From Toxorhynchites rutilus septentrionalis (taxonomy: Eukaryota; Arthropoda; Insecta; Diptera; Culicidae): 64,000 nt of DNA. The DNA lies in assembly GCF_029784135.1 (NCBI RefSeq), contig NC_073746.1, positions 261,121,598-261,185,597 of the forward strand, read 5' to 3'. Both the position numbers and the translations under genes were made by a program. The notes beneath the pieces were generated by a model that worked only from the letters and a program-made list of their open reading frames with translations, was not told the DNA's origin and ran no database searches. Positions 11,287 through 22,215 of this stretch are shown in pieces; position 1 is the first letter of the stretch, and the number at the start of each line of letters is the position of its first letter.

Positions 11287-11504
11287 TATATAAAATTATT
11301 ATTTAGGTATTAGCCACTTTGCCATCAACTTCGAGCCAGTTTTATAACGTTTTTTTTTAATATCAAAGCGTGGTGTTTTCGGATATTAAAACTTTTGATA
11401 TTTAATTTAATTTTTACTTAACTTTTTTTCTTTCTTCTAATAAGTTTTCCTAACAACGTCGTATCTTTGCCTATAATGTTTATTTATTTTACAAAAACTT
11501 CGAA

Positions 11505-11971
11505 GGTGGTCTCCGTAGCTGCATTGGTTGCGCGTTCGCTTAGTAAGCGATCGATCGTGAGTTCAAAACTCAGGACCCTCATTGACCATCTTTGTGTTGT
11601 TACAGAATAGCTACGTCCACGCAACAATCATCAGCGATGGTCGAAATAAGATCGATTCATCCATACAACTGCTCTGCTCTGCAAGACACATCGGGCTGCT
11701 GTTCTAGAAATAACTCAACAATGATCAATCAACTGTCTCCGCTGTCCGGTGGTCCAACTGGGTAATGGAAGAACAGAAAGAATACTCTTACGCCTAAATG
11801 GCTACTATGTGAATGTACCATATGTAATGGTATAGAAGGAATACTGGCGAATGGCAACTGTGTAATGTGATTAATTATAGATATGATATCCATGTGACAT
11901 GTACACGATTAAAATTCGGCTCTGTTACAGCTAAAATGCGAATGAGCCTTAAATAAATAAATGGGATAAAA
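11505..11971 (+). mobile_element. tRNA-type SINE, second family, with TSD
   Basis: The head resembles a tRNA, with an A-box-like GTAGCTGCATTGGTTGCG and a B-box-like GAGTTCAAAACTC, followed by about 350 bases of family-specific body. The tail is AATAAATAAATGGGAT plus an A-run. AAAAACTTCGAA occurs immediately before (11493-11504) and after (about 11972-11983) the element, a target duplication of about 12 bp. A second copy lies at 59872-60314. The 3' tail resembles that of the retro-insertion at 47402-47770, suggesting LINE-dependent mobilisation. Confidence 0.85.
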
Positions 11972-12228
11972 AAAAACTTCGAACGAAATCCTACGTCAAA
12001 AAATTCATTCAAAAGGCCGTATTTTTCAAACACAAAGAAACAAACATCCTACTTTCGAGTTTTATTTATAGTTTTATTTTCATGTAATGTCTACGAGTTC
12101 TGCGAATTACATGATCTCATAATGTCACTCTGCGCTTTTCACTCAGCCCGCATCAAGAGCATTTGCACAATATCAGTGTCGGTCCCAGCTCCCAAAGGTA
12201 CTGATTGTATAAATAGAAAAAAGTCAGG

Positions 12229-12355
12229 AATTCGACTAGAAAGTAGTCACATTTTGTAAAACATCTGAAAACAAACCGTATATATTTTTATTTTCATATT
12301 TTTTAACTGTCAGTCCCAGTCAGTCAGCACTTTCCTACCAAAAAGCCCAACGTGT
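12229..12355 (+). repeat. 125-bp dispersed repeat, copy 1
   Basis: Closely matches 39304-39430 in the same orientation. Shared blocks are GAAAGTAGTCAC, AAAACAAACC, TATATATTTTTATTTTC, CAGTCAGTCAGC and TTTCCTACCAAAAAGC. Both copies stop after AACGT. It could be a terminal part of a larger mobile unit; no coding content. Confidence 0.75.
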
Positions 12356-12374
12356 GAAATAACATATTAAAAGA

Positions 12375-12600
12375 ACCCATATTAGGCGATTTATCAAGTG
12401 CGTAAAAGCGACGAAAGACGTTTTCCATAATAACCAAATGAATTGTTTGTGCCGTAAATCCATCGATTCAGTAGAGAATATGGATGTCAACAGATGACAT
12501 CAAATGCCCACAATGACATCAAAAGTAGATAGTAGACGTTCAACAGTGGCATTACCGATTATTGCAAATATTGCGGGGTTCCCTTCACATATGCATCCGA
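12375..12600 (+). repeat. Diverged direct repeat, unit 1
   Basis: Aligns imperfectly with 13130-13320. Ordered shared blocks are AAGTGCG-AAAAGCG, ATGACATCAAA, TAGACGTTCAA and GTGGCATTACCG against GTGGTATTATCG. The 755-bp spacing could mean degraded LTRs or an old segmental duplication. No LTR termini or primer-binding site could be identified. Confidence 0.45.
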
Positions 12601-13129
12601 AAAAAGGACGTTGCCACCATTAACAAAAAAAATATATCGGAAAATCAAACCTGGATGGCGCCAACTTACTTATCTGCATAAGTTTTGCTGTCGCTATGTT
12701 GAGCCTCATACAGTCAACAGAAAAATATAATGGACCGTTCCCCGTTCACAATTTCCTGATGGTAGAAAACTTCCAACGGTTCTAGGAAAAAAAATTGTTT
12801 GCTAGACGAATAAATCTATGATTGGAGTGAAATCGATTATCTTTAAATTTTCAAGCTTCTTCAAATAGTTTTTATCTACGTAGCAAACTTTGCTCGTTGC
12901 GATAAAGATGAGTTGTATTGAGAATTTGAATTGCTCTGCGTTCCTACGAGTGTCGCACTCGGTGGGGTTTCGAAGTATACACTACGTTTCGACGTTACAA
13001 TTGTTTTGAGTTTCCAGAGATAAATCAGAGCTCGGTTGAATTGATGTACATAGGGTGAAATATGGGAAATATCTTTGCTAGTCTTTTAAGGTTTTTTATC
13101 ACCTTTGTTTATTTTATTCGCATGTAAAG

Positions 13130-13320
13130 AGAATCCCAATTAGAAAATTTACCAAGTGCGCAAAAGCGTCAAATTTTTCCCAACATTAACGAATCATTCG
13201 AGTGTATGAAAATCAACAGAATGCCCAATGACATCAAAGAAGATAATAGACGTTCAAAAGTGGTATTATCGGTGTTGACAAATATTTCGTGATTCACTTA
13301 TTTGCATTTTCAGCTGAAAC
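13130..13320 (+). repeat. Diverged direct repeat, unit 2
   Basis: Second unit of the direct repeat described at 12375-12600. It ends close to the 3' side of the Tc1/mariner relic that follows. The interval 12600-13130 holds nothing recognised. Confidence 0.45.
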
Positions 13321-13504
13321 ATAGCAGAATTCATGGTATTTGTCGTATTGATCCATCTGGAAAATTGCACAATATCGCCTTTTCGGCATAACAATATTTA
13401 TTTTGTTCCCACTGTTCAATTGAACCGGACAGCAGAAACTGTTGATATCAGGTCGGGGAATATAAACCTATTTTTTTGCGTGAAGTTAGATTAGTAGTTA
13501 GATT

Positions 13505-14191
13505 TGGATCAAATATGCACCGTTTTTTTGTATATTTGTTTTCATTTTTGTTTTCCGATGATTTTGGGTGTTCACATAGCCACCGAGCTCGAAATGTGCC
13601 TAATCGCTGAAGAAAATTTGATGCGAAAATTCAGCATTTTGCTTCTGTTGTTCGTTCACCCAATCGACGTATGCCCGACGCATTCCATGGTCACCACGTT
13701 CTAATTTTTGTACTAGTTGGACTTTATATGAATGTAGGTGCAAGTCCAAATGCAAAATTCGCCACAATGATGTGTTTGACAAGCCCAATTGCTGAGCACG
13801 CCGTGGAATTGAAACATTCGGGTCATCCTCCACACTGGCAGCAACAGCAGCAATATTTTCGGCCGAACGCACATTACGATGATGCACAGGTTTCACAATA
13901 TCCGCTACGGATCCAGTTTGTTCGAATTTACGCACCACATTAGCGATTGTGTGCTCTGTAGGCCGTCCATGACGACCAAAATCCGTCCGTAATGCTCGAA
14001 AAACATTTACCGGTTTTTCATCATTTTTATAGTATAATTTAAAAAAATTAACACGTTGTGCGATGCTAAAACGAGCATATTGTAAAATGGCAGACATTCA
14101 ACTAACGATATGACACTTTGGTTGACAGCTATGTCAAACGGTTGTCAGCGCAGGGCTGTATACTTTCGGAAGCCCGAAATGGAAAACCCTG
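13505..14191 (-). pseudogene. Tc1/mariner-superfamily transposase, truncated
   Basis: An open frame from 14097 to 13600 encodes about 165 residues: an N-terminal helix-turn-helix region, then DDPNVSIPRRAQQLGLS, HLHLHSYKVQLVQ and VDWVNEQQ, typical of insect IS630/Tc1/mariner-group transposases with a SDEAHF catalytic motif. The frame stops exactly at FSD, where the Glu codon of the motif is TAG; past the stop AHFELGGYVN continues in the same frame to about 13540, confirming a nonsense mutation. The rest of the catalytic domain is absent. Upstream, a CAGGGTTTTCC terminus ends at 14191 beside TA and is probably the 5' TIR. The other TIR was not found. Confidence 0.85.
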
Positions 14192-14717
14192 TACAATGAC
14201 ACCATCAAAACCAGCGACAACTGACTCCATTATCATTTGAATAAATAGCGCTTTAAAAAAAGTCATAAAAAGTCTCTAAAACGTGGTGTACGTATACTCC
14301 AAACGCTGACGAAACAAATGACGTCGAGTATTGATACTATATAATTGTATATTATTTTGACATAATTTTTTTATTTTGATATTTTTTTAATAAATTAATA
14401 TATAAAAGTAACATATTTTTTCTTTGTAATTACTGTACCTCCAAATGGTGTCATTGAAAAGTATTAGTGTCTTCAGCAAAGTTATGTATTCAAATGTCAT
14501 CTAAAACTTTGTAGAGTATCTTGAGTGGCCATAATGTAATTTAGGTAAAACTTAAGTTATAAAACTATTTTTAGAGTACTTTCCCAGGAAGCACAGTTAT
14601 ATCTCTACAGGACTAAGATATAGAAATTATATTTCTTTACCAAAGTTTCATGTTTTGCTAAGTCTTATAATAACTTAGTAAAAATTAAAGTAAGTAAGTT
14701 TGTAAAAATTATCCAGA
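14192..14717. other. AT-rich unassigned stretch
   Basis: Very AT-rich, with homopolymer runs and no recognised domain. The style (for example around 14440-14560) resembles non-coding mobile-element sequence, but I found no matching partner in this window. Confidence 0.35.
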
Positions 14718-15324
14718 TCAACATTCTGAACAACTTTTCTGAAGACACACAACATCTAAAGCGTAAGATAAGACAAGAAAAGCCTTTTGACCGTCTTTTT
14801 TCAAAACGACTCCAGTGTGCATCGCATAGAACACATAGTCATTCGCTTGTTTATTTTTCCTTCCATCAGATACCGCACGGATTCGCATAGTCCTGGGAAA
14901 TGATGTAAAGTAGTCGAATCGCCGCTTTAGTTCACTACTAGGTTTACATTGACTGCAACAACACTGTGCCCAGTGTCCGAACATTCCACAAAATCGTATT
15001 CATGGCCGATGGCCCACGATGGCCGCAACTTTAGCAAATGGAGAGATAGGAAGAATGACGCTTGATCAAGTGTCAATCATTCCTGAAAAACAATCGGATA
15101 CAGTGTGCACTTGGTGATCTTGGTGACCAAATGAGCCAACTGAGCTTCTTGGATTGTTGAGGGGAATTGGCCATGCTCGTGCCAAACGTTATCACTTCTT
15201 CCAGTGTGCGATCCTTTTGCAGTAGTTTCGTCTGCAGCTCTACTGAAATACATCCTTGAGTTATCCGATCGACAATGAGTTCATCTACAATAGCCATACT
15301 CAACCTGCGGCCCACCGGGTCCAT
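14718..15324 (-). pseudogene. Ty3/gypsy-type retrotransposon Gag relic
   Basis: The minus-strand frame 15324-15073 contains IVDRITQGCISVELQTKLL and DRTLEEVITFGTSMANS, the pattern at the end of the Gag region of insect Ty3/gypsy elements just before the zinc knuckles. Downstream, 14984-14718 starts with a Cys/His-containing remnant (CGMFGHWAQCC across two frames) and ends with a YVFYAMHTG-like stretch, as seen just before the protease. Stops and frameshifts separate the two. No LTRs, reverse transcriptase or integrase are seen nearby, so this is a small dead fragment. Confidence 0.6.
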
Positions 15325-15639
15325 CTGGTTGGCCCGCCTGACTCGTTACCATTTGGAATGTGTAACAATCACGAAAATAATGATGTCGTTTTGAATTATA
15401 GAAGTTTTAAGCTTTCTCAGTTCATTCGCCGCTAGCCTTGAAAAAGACCAATTTGAAAAACTAAACTAAAAAAATCGGCCTCGAGATGTACCATTTGGAA
15501 AGTTCTGCCGCCCGGTTGCTAGTTGGGTGACTGATAAATCGCGAATGACTTATTTGTGATTTTTTCAATCGATCATTCAACTTTAGTAATTTAAATTTTT
15601 GTTTCCTGGTTAAAAGTGGCGTTACATATTTTTCAGCCA

Positions 15640-15790
15640 AAGCCAACGTTGAGTAGGACATGTCAACAAAAAAGGCTGTCAGACCGCATGGTATCCATCG
15701 ATCAACACTCAAATGGCCACATCTCCGGTGTATCCTCACCCAAGCTGATATCAAAACTGCCATGTTTACTCTTGAAATCCTTGGTTTGCC
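15640..15790. repeat. Repeat shared with the MITE at 41179-41290
   Basis: About 110 bp aligns with 41179-41290: CCAACGTTGA, GTCAACAAAAAA, CATGGTATCC and GTGTAT in the same order and spacing, at roughly two-thirds identity by eye. In the other copy it lies inside a TIR element embedded in a LINE, so here it is likely a remnant of a related element. The surrounding frames (15461-15763 minus, 15616-15921 plus) have no family resemblance. Confidence 0.5.
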
Positions 15791-16206
15791 AAAAATCTAA
15801 CAAGACCTACCGATGGCTCGCCTTCATCTCATCCACACCGAAGGAAACGATCTCATTCCTAGAATCTGAACAAATGAAGAGTTCAAGTTTGCCCCAAAAC
15901 GCGCGGTCCTTAAGGTGTTAAGAAGCGTTTTCATGAGCTCCGTCGTCTGGCTTTTGAATTGGCCAAAAAAACAACTTGAAACATAATTTCAATACGTAAA
16001 AGATAATTGTCGGCTGAGATGTCTAGACCGGAATCCGAGCCATTCCTACCGTGAACCTACATCAGCAGCGAGAGTTATGGGTTCAATAAGCCATTCGTGA
16101 AAAACTTTTGTTTGCAGTCGGAATACATTAATCTGTTTTTATTTATCATTCAAATTATGTTTAATTTGCAACTATCCCCCTCACCAAGTTCACATAGTGA
16201 GAAGCC

Positions 16207-16290
16207 ACCCCTTCAAATATGCAGAGAAGCTACCCGACGTTCAACTCGGTTAAAAGTACTGCGTCCTGGAGTATTTGTAGCAACGAATAT
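16207..16290 (+). repeat. Short coding-like repeat shared with 48098-48165
   Basis: The plus-strand frame gives STRLKVLRPGVFVATNIA; the minus strand of 48165-48098 gives PTQLNALRAGEFVATNIT. Similarity at both DNA and protein level suggests two fragments of one old coding or LTR-type sequence. I do not recognise the protein. The rest of 15800-16630 contains only unassigned frames. Confidence 0.45.
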
Positions 16291-16635
16291 TGCATCAATG
16301 ATGAATCACCATATATATGGCCTTTTTATAACGAGGGTTCTCGTCTGGTTCACACTAATTATTATTACTGGCTTAATTATTCCCTAATACCAAATAATTT
16401 CACCACATCCAGGCAGATCGCACTCCCTTTCGAAATCGAGCCCATGAGAAAATGTGTTCGAAGAACAGTGCCTCGAACGAAGACAATGCACTTTGAGCCA
16501 CTGTATCCAATTGCTTCAACATGACCAATGTGCCCTGGCTTTATTCTGCATCCTGCGATAAAAGATGGAATAAGCTAATGTTTAACAGCCACGACAGAAC
16601 CATTATCCGGAAATTTAACGCGACATTCGAGATGC

Positions 16636-17230
16636 TTTTTTTTTGTTTTTAAATTTCATTTTATTTCAGCATGTTATACGTTAATTACAATTAACAATTG
16701 ACAATTACAATTAACAAGAAACGAAAGCTAAATAACGTACTGTTACTACTTAATACATATTACTATCATGATTATACTTTATCTGGCTATTTTATTACTC
16801 TATCCTACTAGCATATGTTCAAGTTGATTCCGAAAATATTTTCAAACGCTTGTTTATTATTCCATCTCATTTCTCTTAACTCCTTTTGGAATACATATAA
16901 GCTTGATATGGGATAACATTTCAAATTATGCGACATTGCTGTAATACATAAAGCAACATTTTCATTTTTTTTTCCTTGTGTCGACCTCGAATAATAAAAT
17001 ATCTTCCAAACTTTCCATTTTTAAGCTACAAAATCTTTCAACTACATTCGACGTCCAATTCGAGATAATCCGAAATTGAGGGCATTCAGTTATTCTATGT
17101 AGATTGTTGTCTTCACCTGCACACAGTTTGCAAGAGTTGTCTGTTTAATGTCCGACATTATAAGTCAATAATTTATCCCTATTCGGAACTAAATTGTTAC
17201 AAAGACTGAACAGACTGAAAAAGGACAAAT
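16636..17230 (-). mobile_element. 5'-truncated LINE, C-terminus plus 3' UTR and poly-A
   Basis: Read on the minus strand, the sequence encodes NLVPNRDKLLTYNVG, a stop, then a Cys/His finger CKLCAGEDNNLHRITEC like the zf-RVT finger near the end of some LINE ORF2 proteins. A frameshift in an A-run (about 16965-16974) follows, and the other frame continues through SLYVFQKELREMRWNNKQAF to a TAG at 16808-16810. About 170 bases of 3' UTR lead to an A-run at 16636-16644. This is a typical 5'-truncated retrotransposition product. Clade not assigned because the reverse transcriptase core is missing. Confidence 0.75.
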
Positions 17231-17288
17231 TCGGAAAAATAAATTTCCATATGTTCTACGCACGATGAAACGCACTCTTATATCTTCT

Positions 17289-17689
17289 TCTATCTATACC
17301 AATAAAAAAGTATCGCCGAATGTGTTGGTAGGAGCAGAACTCGAGGAAGGAATTGTCCGATTTAGAACTGTCTTTATTCTATCATATTTTCTGTATAAAA
17401 CATTTATTCTATGTAACGGAGAAACATGTTATTTGCAAGTGGTTGAAAAATCATGAACGAGAATTGTGTCTGAAAATAATCTGATATTATAATGATGAGT
17501 TTTGTTAGAAATTTATAGTAAATTTTATAGTAAAATGTAAATTCAACGGGGTCGATTAGAAGATCAATCAATGAACAGCTCTGCGATTGGACCCATGAAC
17601 TTGCTCATAGTAAGAAAACGTGAATGTTTGAAAGTATTGATAACAAAAAACAAATTTTGGGCGGGACGAAGTTTGCCGGGTCAGCTAGT
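17289..17689 (+). mobile_element. Short non-autonomous Helitron
   Basis: The left end TCTATCTATACCAATAAAAA followed by GTATCGCCGAATGTGTTGG matches a common insect Helitron 5' end. The right end is a hairpin-rich GGCGGGACGAAGTTTGCCGG followed by GTCAGCTAGT, the CTAG-type 3' terminus. Length is 401 bp with no Rep/helicase, so it is non-autonomous. As expected for rolling-circle elements there are no TIRs or target duplication. A related 5' end occurs at 56143. Confidence 0.8.
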
Positions 17690-20687
17690 AATTTATATAA
17701 GAACTAGAATAGAACCAAACATGTCCGTGTAGTTCAAAATACATTTATATAAAGCGAAAATTTAAGATAATTGAATCACAATATTGATTCTCTATCATTT
17801 CCTGAAAAATTTCGGGTCGGCTATCAGATTGACTATCCCTATTTTAAATAAAGAAAACAACATTCAAATGACGATCTCAAAATGTAAAAATCGTACTTAC
17901 AATTAGAAAAGTATTTTTCAATCGACGAATTCAAACAGGGTAAAATGCATAAAAAATTGACACGGATGAGTGTCACATTTCATCGCTCTCTCTCTAAAGA
18001 GATCTAATTAAGTATACTAGGCCACGGATAGACATTCGTCTACCGTTCGTGATCTATTTTCAGTTGACTACTACAGGAACACTTGTAATAATTTCCTGTT
18101 TCGTTCAATTAACGTGGAGTTCCGTTCAAATTCATTCTTGCCGCCACATCTGCGGCAGTCGGATTGGCTCATTAACAAAAACAAAAACGAATACATCGCT
18201 ATGATTTTTTCGGAACAGTGTTCAATTACGTTTATTTACCTTTTTTCAGATGTCTACTTTACACATCGAACGCAGAGCAGTAATGGACTAGGCGTCTCCA
18301 TACACACAGTGATCAGTTTGATTGGATCGGAGGCATTGCTCATCGTTTTCCACCGTCCGTATGTTATATGTGAACGATCTCCAAGCGTGGTCAGATTCGT
18401 CTCTTCCTTTTCCTCTGGTGGAAACACAAATTAAAAATAGACGCGTACGTGTATGTGTGTGCTCCCATTGGACAACGTGGGGAAAAATAGTTGTATTTTT
18501 CTCTAATGTCCTTGTGGAGGAGTGTAGATGACATGTGTTCGCGCTGAAATGTTTATTAACTTCGCAAATAAATGAGAAGAGCTGCTGCTGCTGCTAGTGA
18601 AAACGAGCATTGTCGGATGACGGAACATAAGAGCTGTACGTGGCGAAAAATTAATCATCGCAGCATGAAATTTGAAGTTTTCCCTATCAGATAGTGTGAG
18701 TGATGTTGAAAACAAATTTGTGGGGTGTGACCCCCGGAAGTGTGCTAAAATAGTTGTTTTGTGTATACTTTCAGAAAGTGAGGAGGAGTGTTGAACTTAG
18801 GTAGAAACTAGACTATAGGAAATAAACGCAGTGAAAACTCGGGCGTTCAAAAGGATGCTTCTACTAAGTGGTCCATGTCGCAAATGCACAGGGAAGAACT
18901 AGGTGCCGGGAAGTGACTGACTGGCATCATCAAAGAGTGCAGAAAATAGGACAAAGAAAAGCTTAATTGTGCTTGAAAACAAAAGCGGGTCGTCCGCTCA
19001 AGTGGTTGCGATTCTCGAAAGATTCGGTGGGAAATTTGTTGCGATGAATTTTCTCTCGTAGAACGCATCTGGTTTCAAAGTTTTGTGTTCTGTCGTGTAT
19101 GCGGAGCCGCAAGAGCCACTGTTGTACCTGGAACACGATAAGGAGTGGAAAACCCCAACTGGTAGTACGTCACCATTAAAGAAATGTGACATTGGTTTCG
19201 TTTGAACTTCGCTCGCTAGGATGTGCATTTCGATGCCAGGAGACCGTTACGGAGATGCAAATTTACGCTGTACCCTTTAACTATGATTTAATAAATAAAT
19301 AAACCAAGACGAAGGGAAACAGGAGATTAAGGATCAAAGCGATCAAAGCTGTTGAGATTACTCAAATTAAAGCGAAAGTTTTAATATTAGAGGAAGGTAC
19401 GTGTCGTTTTCTTATGTAGTCTTTGATTATTATTATTTTTTATTTTGACGAGCTTTATAGTATAAATATGTATAATTCAATGTTGTTGAATAACACGTGA
19501 AAACGATATATTTGCTTCATTACATCAGAGGACAATCAATGCTTAATTCGTTGTACCGATTACGGCGGCTCTGAATTATTTGTGCATAAACTTTTTAAGA
19601 AATCGAAGAGATACAAAAATTAAATGTTGCTCCTGTCAATTCACAAAATGTAACACTGAATTTCAAGATTTTTACAGAATAAAATGGAACCTATATTCAT
19701 TTTCAGATAATATGAGCTATGCTGAGCATTCGTTGATAGGACTTTGATGAATTGATTTTATCATGTTCGGTCAGTTCATAATTGGGTACAGAAAAATATT
19801 GCTTTATGACATCCCCTAAAATTATTGCTTTTATTGTTACCCAATTCCGAGCAGGTCGTGACCTAGTAAGGAAGCACATTTTTCGTTCTCGAGAAAGGGT
19901 CGCAACACCGCCGGTGTTTATTTCCAGCTAGCCACTTCAGTATCCATGGAAAGGTGCGACCTTTTTTTATTATGTTCCGTTCGCAGAAAGTGTTCCCAAT
20001 ACATGGTCATTGTTCCAATCATCCGTCGTGTGCTTAAAAGGACATTTCACTGAAATAAATCACTTGTATTGCTTTTCTATTCTCTAAATTGGAGGGACAG
20101 ATGGAGACTGACGAAATTGTTTTCGCTTTTTATTTGTTATAAAGCCCCTAGTTTTAGTGTGACAGGAAAGGAATGAAGGCAAATATTTATGATAGGTAAA
20201 ATAAGCATCATACGGTCGTGAAACAGCTCGTTTATGCTGTTGTTTTCTGTTCGGAGGGATTAATTGAGATTTTGCCGAACTTCGATCGGTATGTGGAGTA
20301 GGGTTGATACTTTGCCGTTGTTTGTCTGATGTTTGTCGACATAAAATTTGGCTTTTGGTAAATTAAAAGTGATAGGAAAAATACAGCCTTAGAAAAAATG
20401 TCAACGATGAATTGTAGGTTTCAGTTTCCATGAATCACAGTGAAAATAATTTGATACATCTAAGAAATTGGAAAATAAAGCTGCATTGATAGAAAGTTTT
20501 GTTCAACCAGCTTTTCAAAGAATACTGTGAATGCAATAACTTAGAACAAAAACAGCACACTGAAAATGATGAAAAATAAAATAATATAATTTTGTGCAAG
20601 AAACAAACACTTTGACAAACCTTAGGTAAATGTCAACTTGCGTTGGAATCAGAGAATTCGTTCGTTCGTGATGGAACCACTATTATT
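17690..20687. other. Unassigned stretch; possible noncoding exon inside
   Basis: No mobile element is recognised over about 3 kb, which is unusual for this window. Within it, 18774-19396 is bounded by a plausible acceptor (pyrimidine-rich tract ending ACTTTCAG at 18774) and donor (GAGGAAG before GTACGT at 19397-19402), has more balanced composition, and has stops in all frames, as a 5' untranslated exon might. A GCTGCTGCTGCTGCT microsatellite lies near 18582. This is suggestive only. Confidence 0.3.
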
Positions 20688-22215
20688 TATGTACTCGATA
20701 AGTTTTGGAGGACTTCAAATAGGCCTTAAAAATTATCGAACAAAAGGCTAGACTAAACTCACCTAGAAGGGCTTGTAATTTTTCTCATTTTTTTCATGTC
20801 TTAAATAGCTTCCGGCATTCGGAATGACCTATTCGGATTACGTTTTAAAAACTGCTCTCCTGATTCGTCCATGATATGGACGGGGTACTGCCAAAACGGA
20901 CCAAGCGCCAAAAACATTACTTTGAGATGTTTCAATTCGAAGTTTGTGCTCCCACTAGTTGATTGTGTCTGATCAAATCAATCATTTTATCGCTCACGTG
21001 TTACAAATAGGATGTCAAACATAATACTCCCTTTCATTCTGTAAGCACACATCTTCGTCAATTTCTGATTCAGAACCTTTATGAAAATGAAAAAAAAACT
21101 AAATTTCGTTGCTGCTAGACACGCAAAACTTCGTTCTCTTTGCAGCCAGAGCGAACCAAGTACATGCTAACTATTAACATAATATCATTACACAAAATTG
21201 GTATTTTGTAACGGCTCTGGACTAATTTCATGAATGGTATATACATTGACTCACTTTTGCTGTTTTTGAATAAATGAAAGTAAATAGATTTAGGATTGCA
21301 TTATACTTGGTTCGTTGTGGTTAAACACAATTTTGAAGAATGCAGACCAGCCTCTTCACACGCTTCTACACTTCATGACAGCCCTTTAGCTGTCTTACTT
21401 ACCAGATCCCGACGACATCTGATTCCATGAGCTGTCCGAAACAGAAAAATCTGTTGAAAATTTGGATCTGTCTTCTTGAAGAAAACGATCACTATCGTCC
21501 GATGCCATATTGCGTGTTCATGGTTCGCTTTGGTTGAATGTAATTTCGTTTTTTTCACAGCCTGCTACACAGAATTTTTGTTATGGAGCTGCCGTTAAAT
21601 GTCCGAATGACATGGTCAGTTTACAATTGATAGATTATTATTTTCTGCATCTAGTGGTGTGAGTAACTCAATTTTGAAAAAAAATGGCGCTTGGTTCGTT
21701 TTGGCAGAACCCCGATCACATGTGGTTGAACTTGCAAACGTAGTTTGTGAGCATCTGTTAATAAAAGGAGGAGGGGATAACCAAATTGTTTTCAAAACAA
21801 AATTGTTGTCTTTTGTCGGTGGAGTGTCCGTCTTACCCGACATGATTAGTATTTTATTTACGTCAATATTTCTGGAGTAAAAATGAGAAAACATCACCGT
21901 CGGTTCGATATACAGGAAGAGAAGTGATTGTAAAGCATGAATGCATGAACGAAAAATACCCCAAAAAATTACTCGATATTAATGACAACCTTTTTTTCTG
22001 CAAACGAAAATTTACATCGAGCTGCTCGTTGTAGATTACTTTTCAGTTTTTATTTACAATTTCAACAGAAAGCCAGCTAGATGTACACAGTAAGTGTCAA
22101 AGGTATTGATACACTGTTTTGCAAGTGTGTACATTATTAAAATTTAAAATAAGAATGTAATTTATCAATTATACAGGAGTGCCGGCTTTCCTACCGTGTC
22201 CGTCTTTCCCAACTG
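20688..22215 (-). mobile_element. Split copy of the MITE at 48285-48803
   Basis: 20688-20810 matches 48530-48640 (TACTCGATAA, AGGCTAGACT, CACCT-AAGG), and 22065-22215 matches 48668-48803 (AACAGAAAGCCAGCTA, GGTATTGATACAC, GTGTCCGTCTTTCC). In the intact copy these are adjacent, so about 1.25 kb was inserted here, including the TIR element at 20882-21713. The 5' third of the MITE is missing. The right end TGTCCCC corresponds to the terminus at 48803. Confidence 0.7.
20882..21713. mobile_element. TIR element (GGGGTWCTGCCAAAACG)
   Basis: GGGGTACTGCCAAAACGGAC at 20882 is inverted as GTTCGTTTTGGCAGAACCCC ending at 21713, and the match continues through CCAAGCGCCA. Subterminal CGAACCAAGT motifs recur in both orientations near 21150, 21310, 21525 and 21690. 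No transposase is visible in the 832 bp; the 73-codon frame at 21659-21880 crosses the right end and is not credible. It sits within the MITE copy at 20688-22215. Superfamily unassigned. Confidence 0.6.

Noticed and set aside
11510..11580. Functional tRNA gene
   Set aside because: tRNA-like boxes are part of a SINE with a second copy and target duplications; no proper cloverleaf 3' end.
12375..13320. LTR retrotransposon with paired LTRs
   Set aside because: The direct repeats are too diverged, lack TG/CA ends, and no internal coding region is present between them.
13671..13943. 90-codon plus-strand ORF
   Set aside because: Shadow of the antisense Tc1/mariner transposase.
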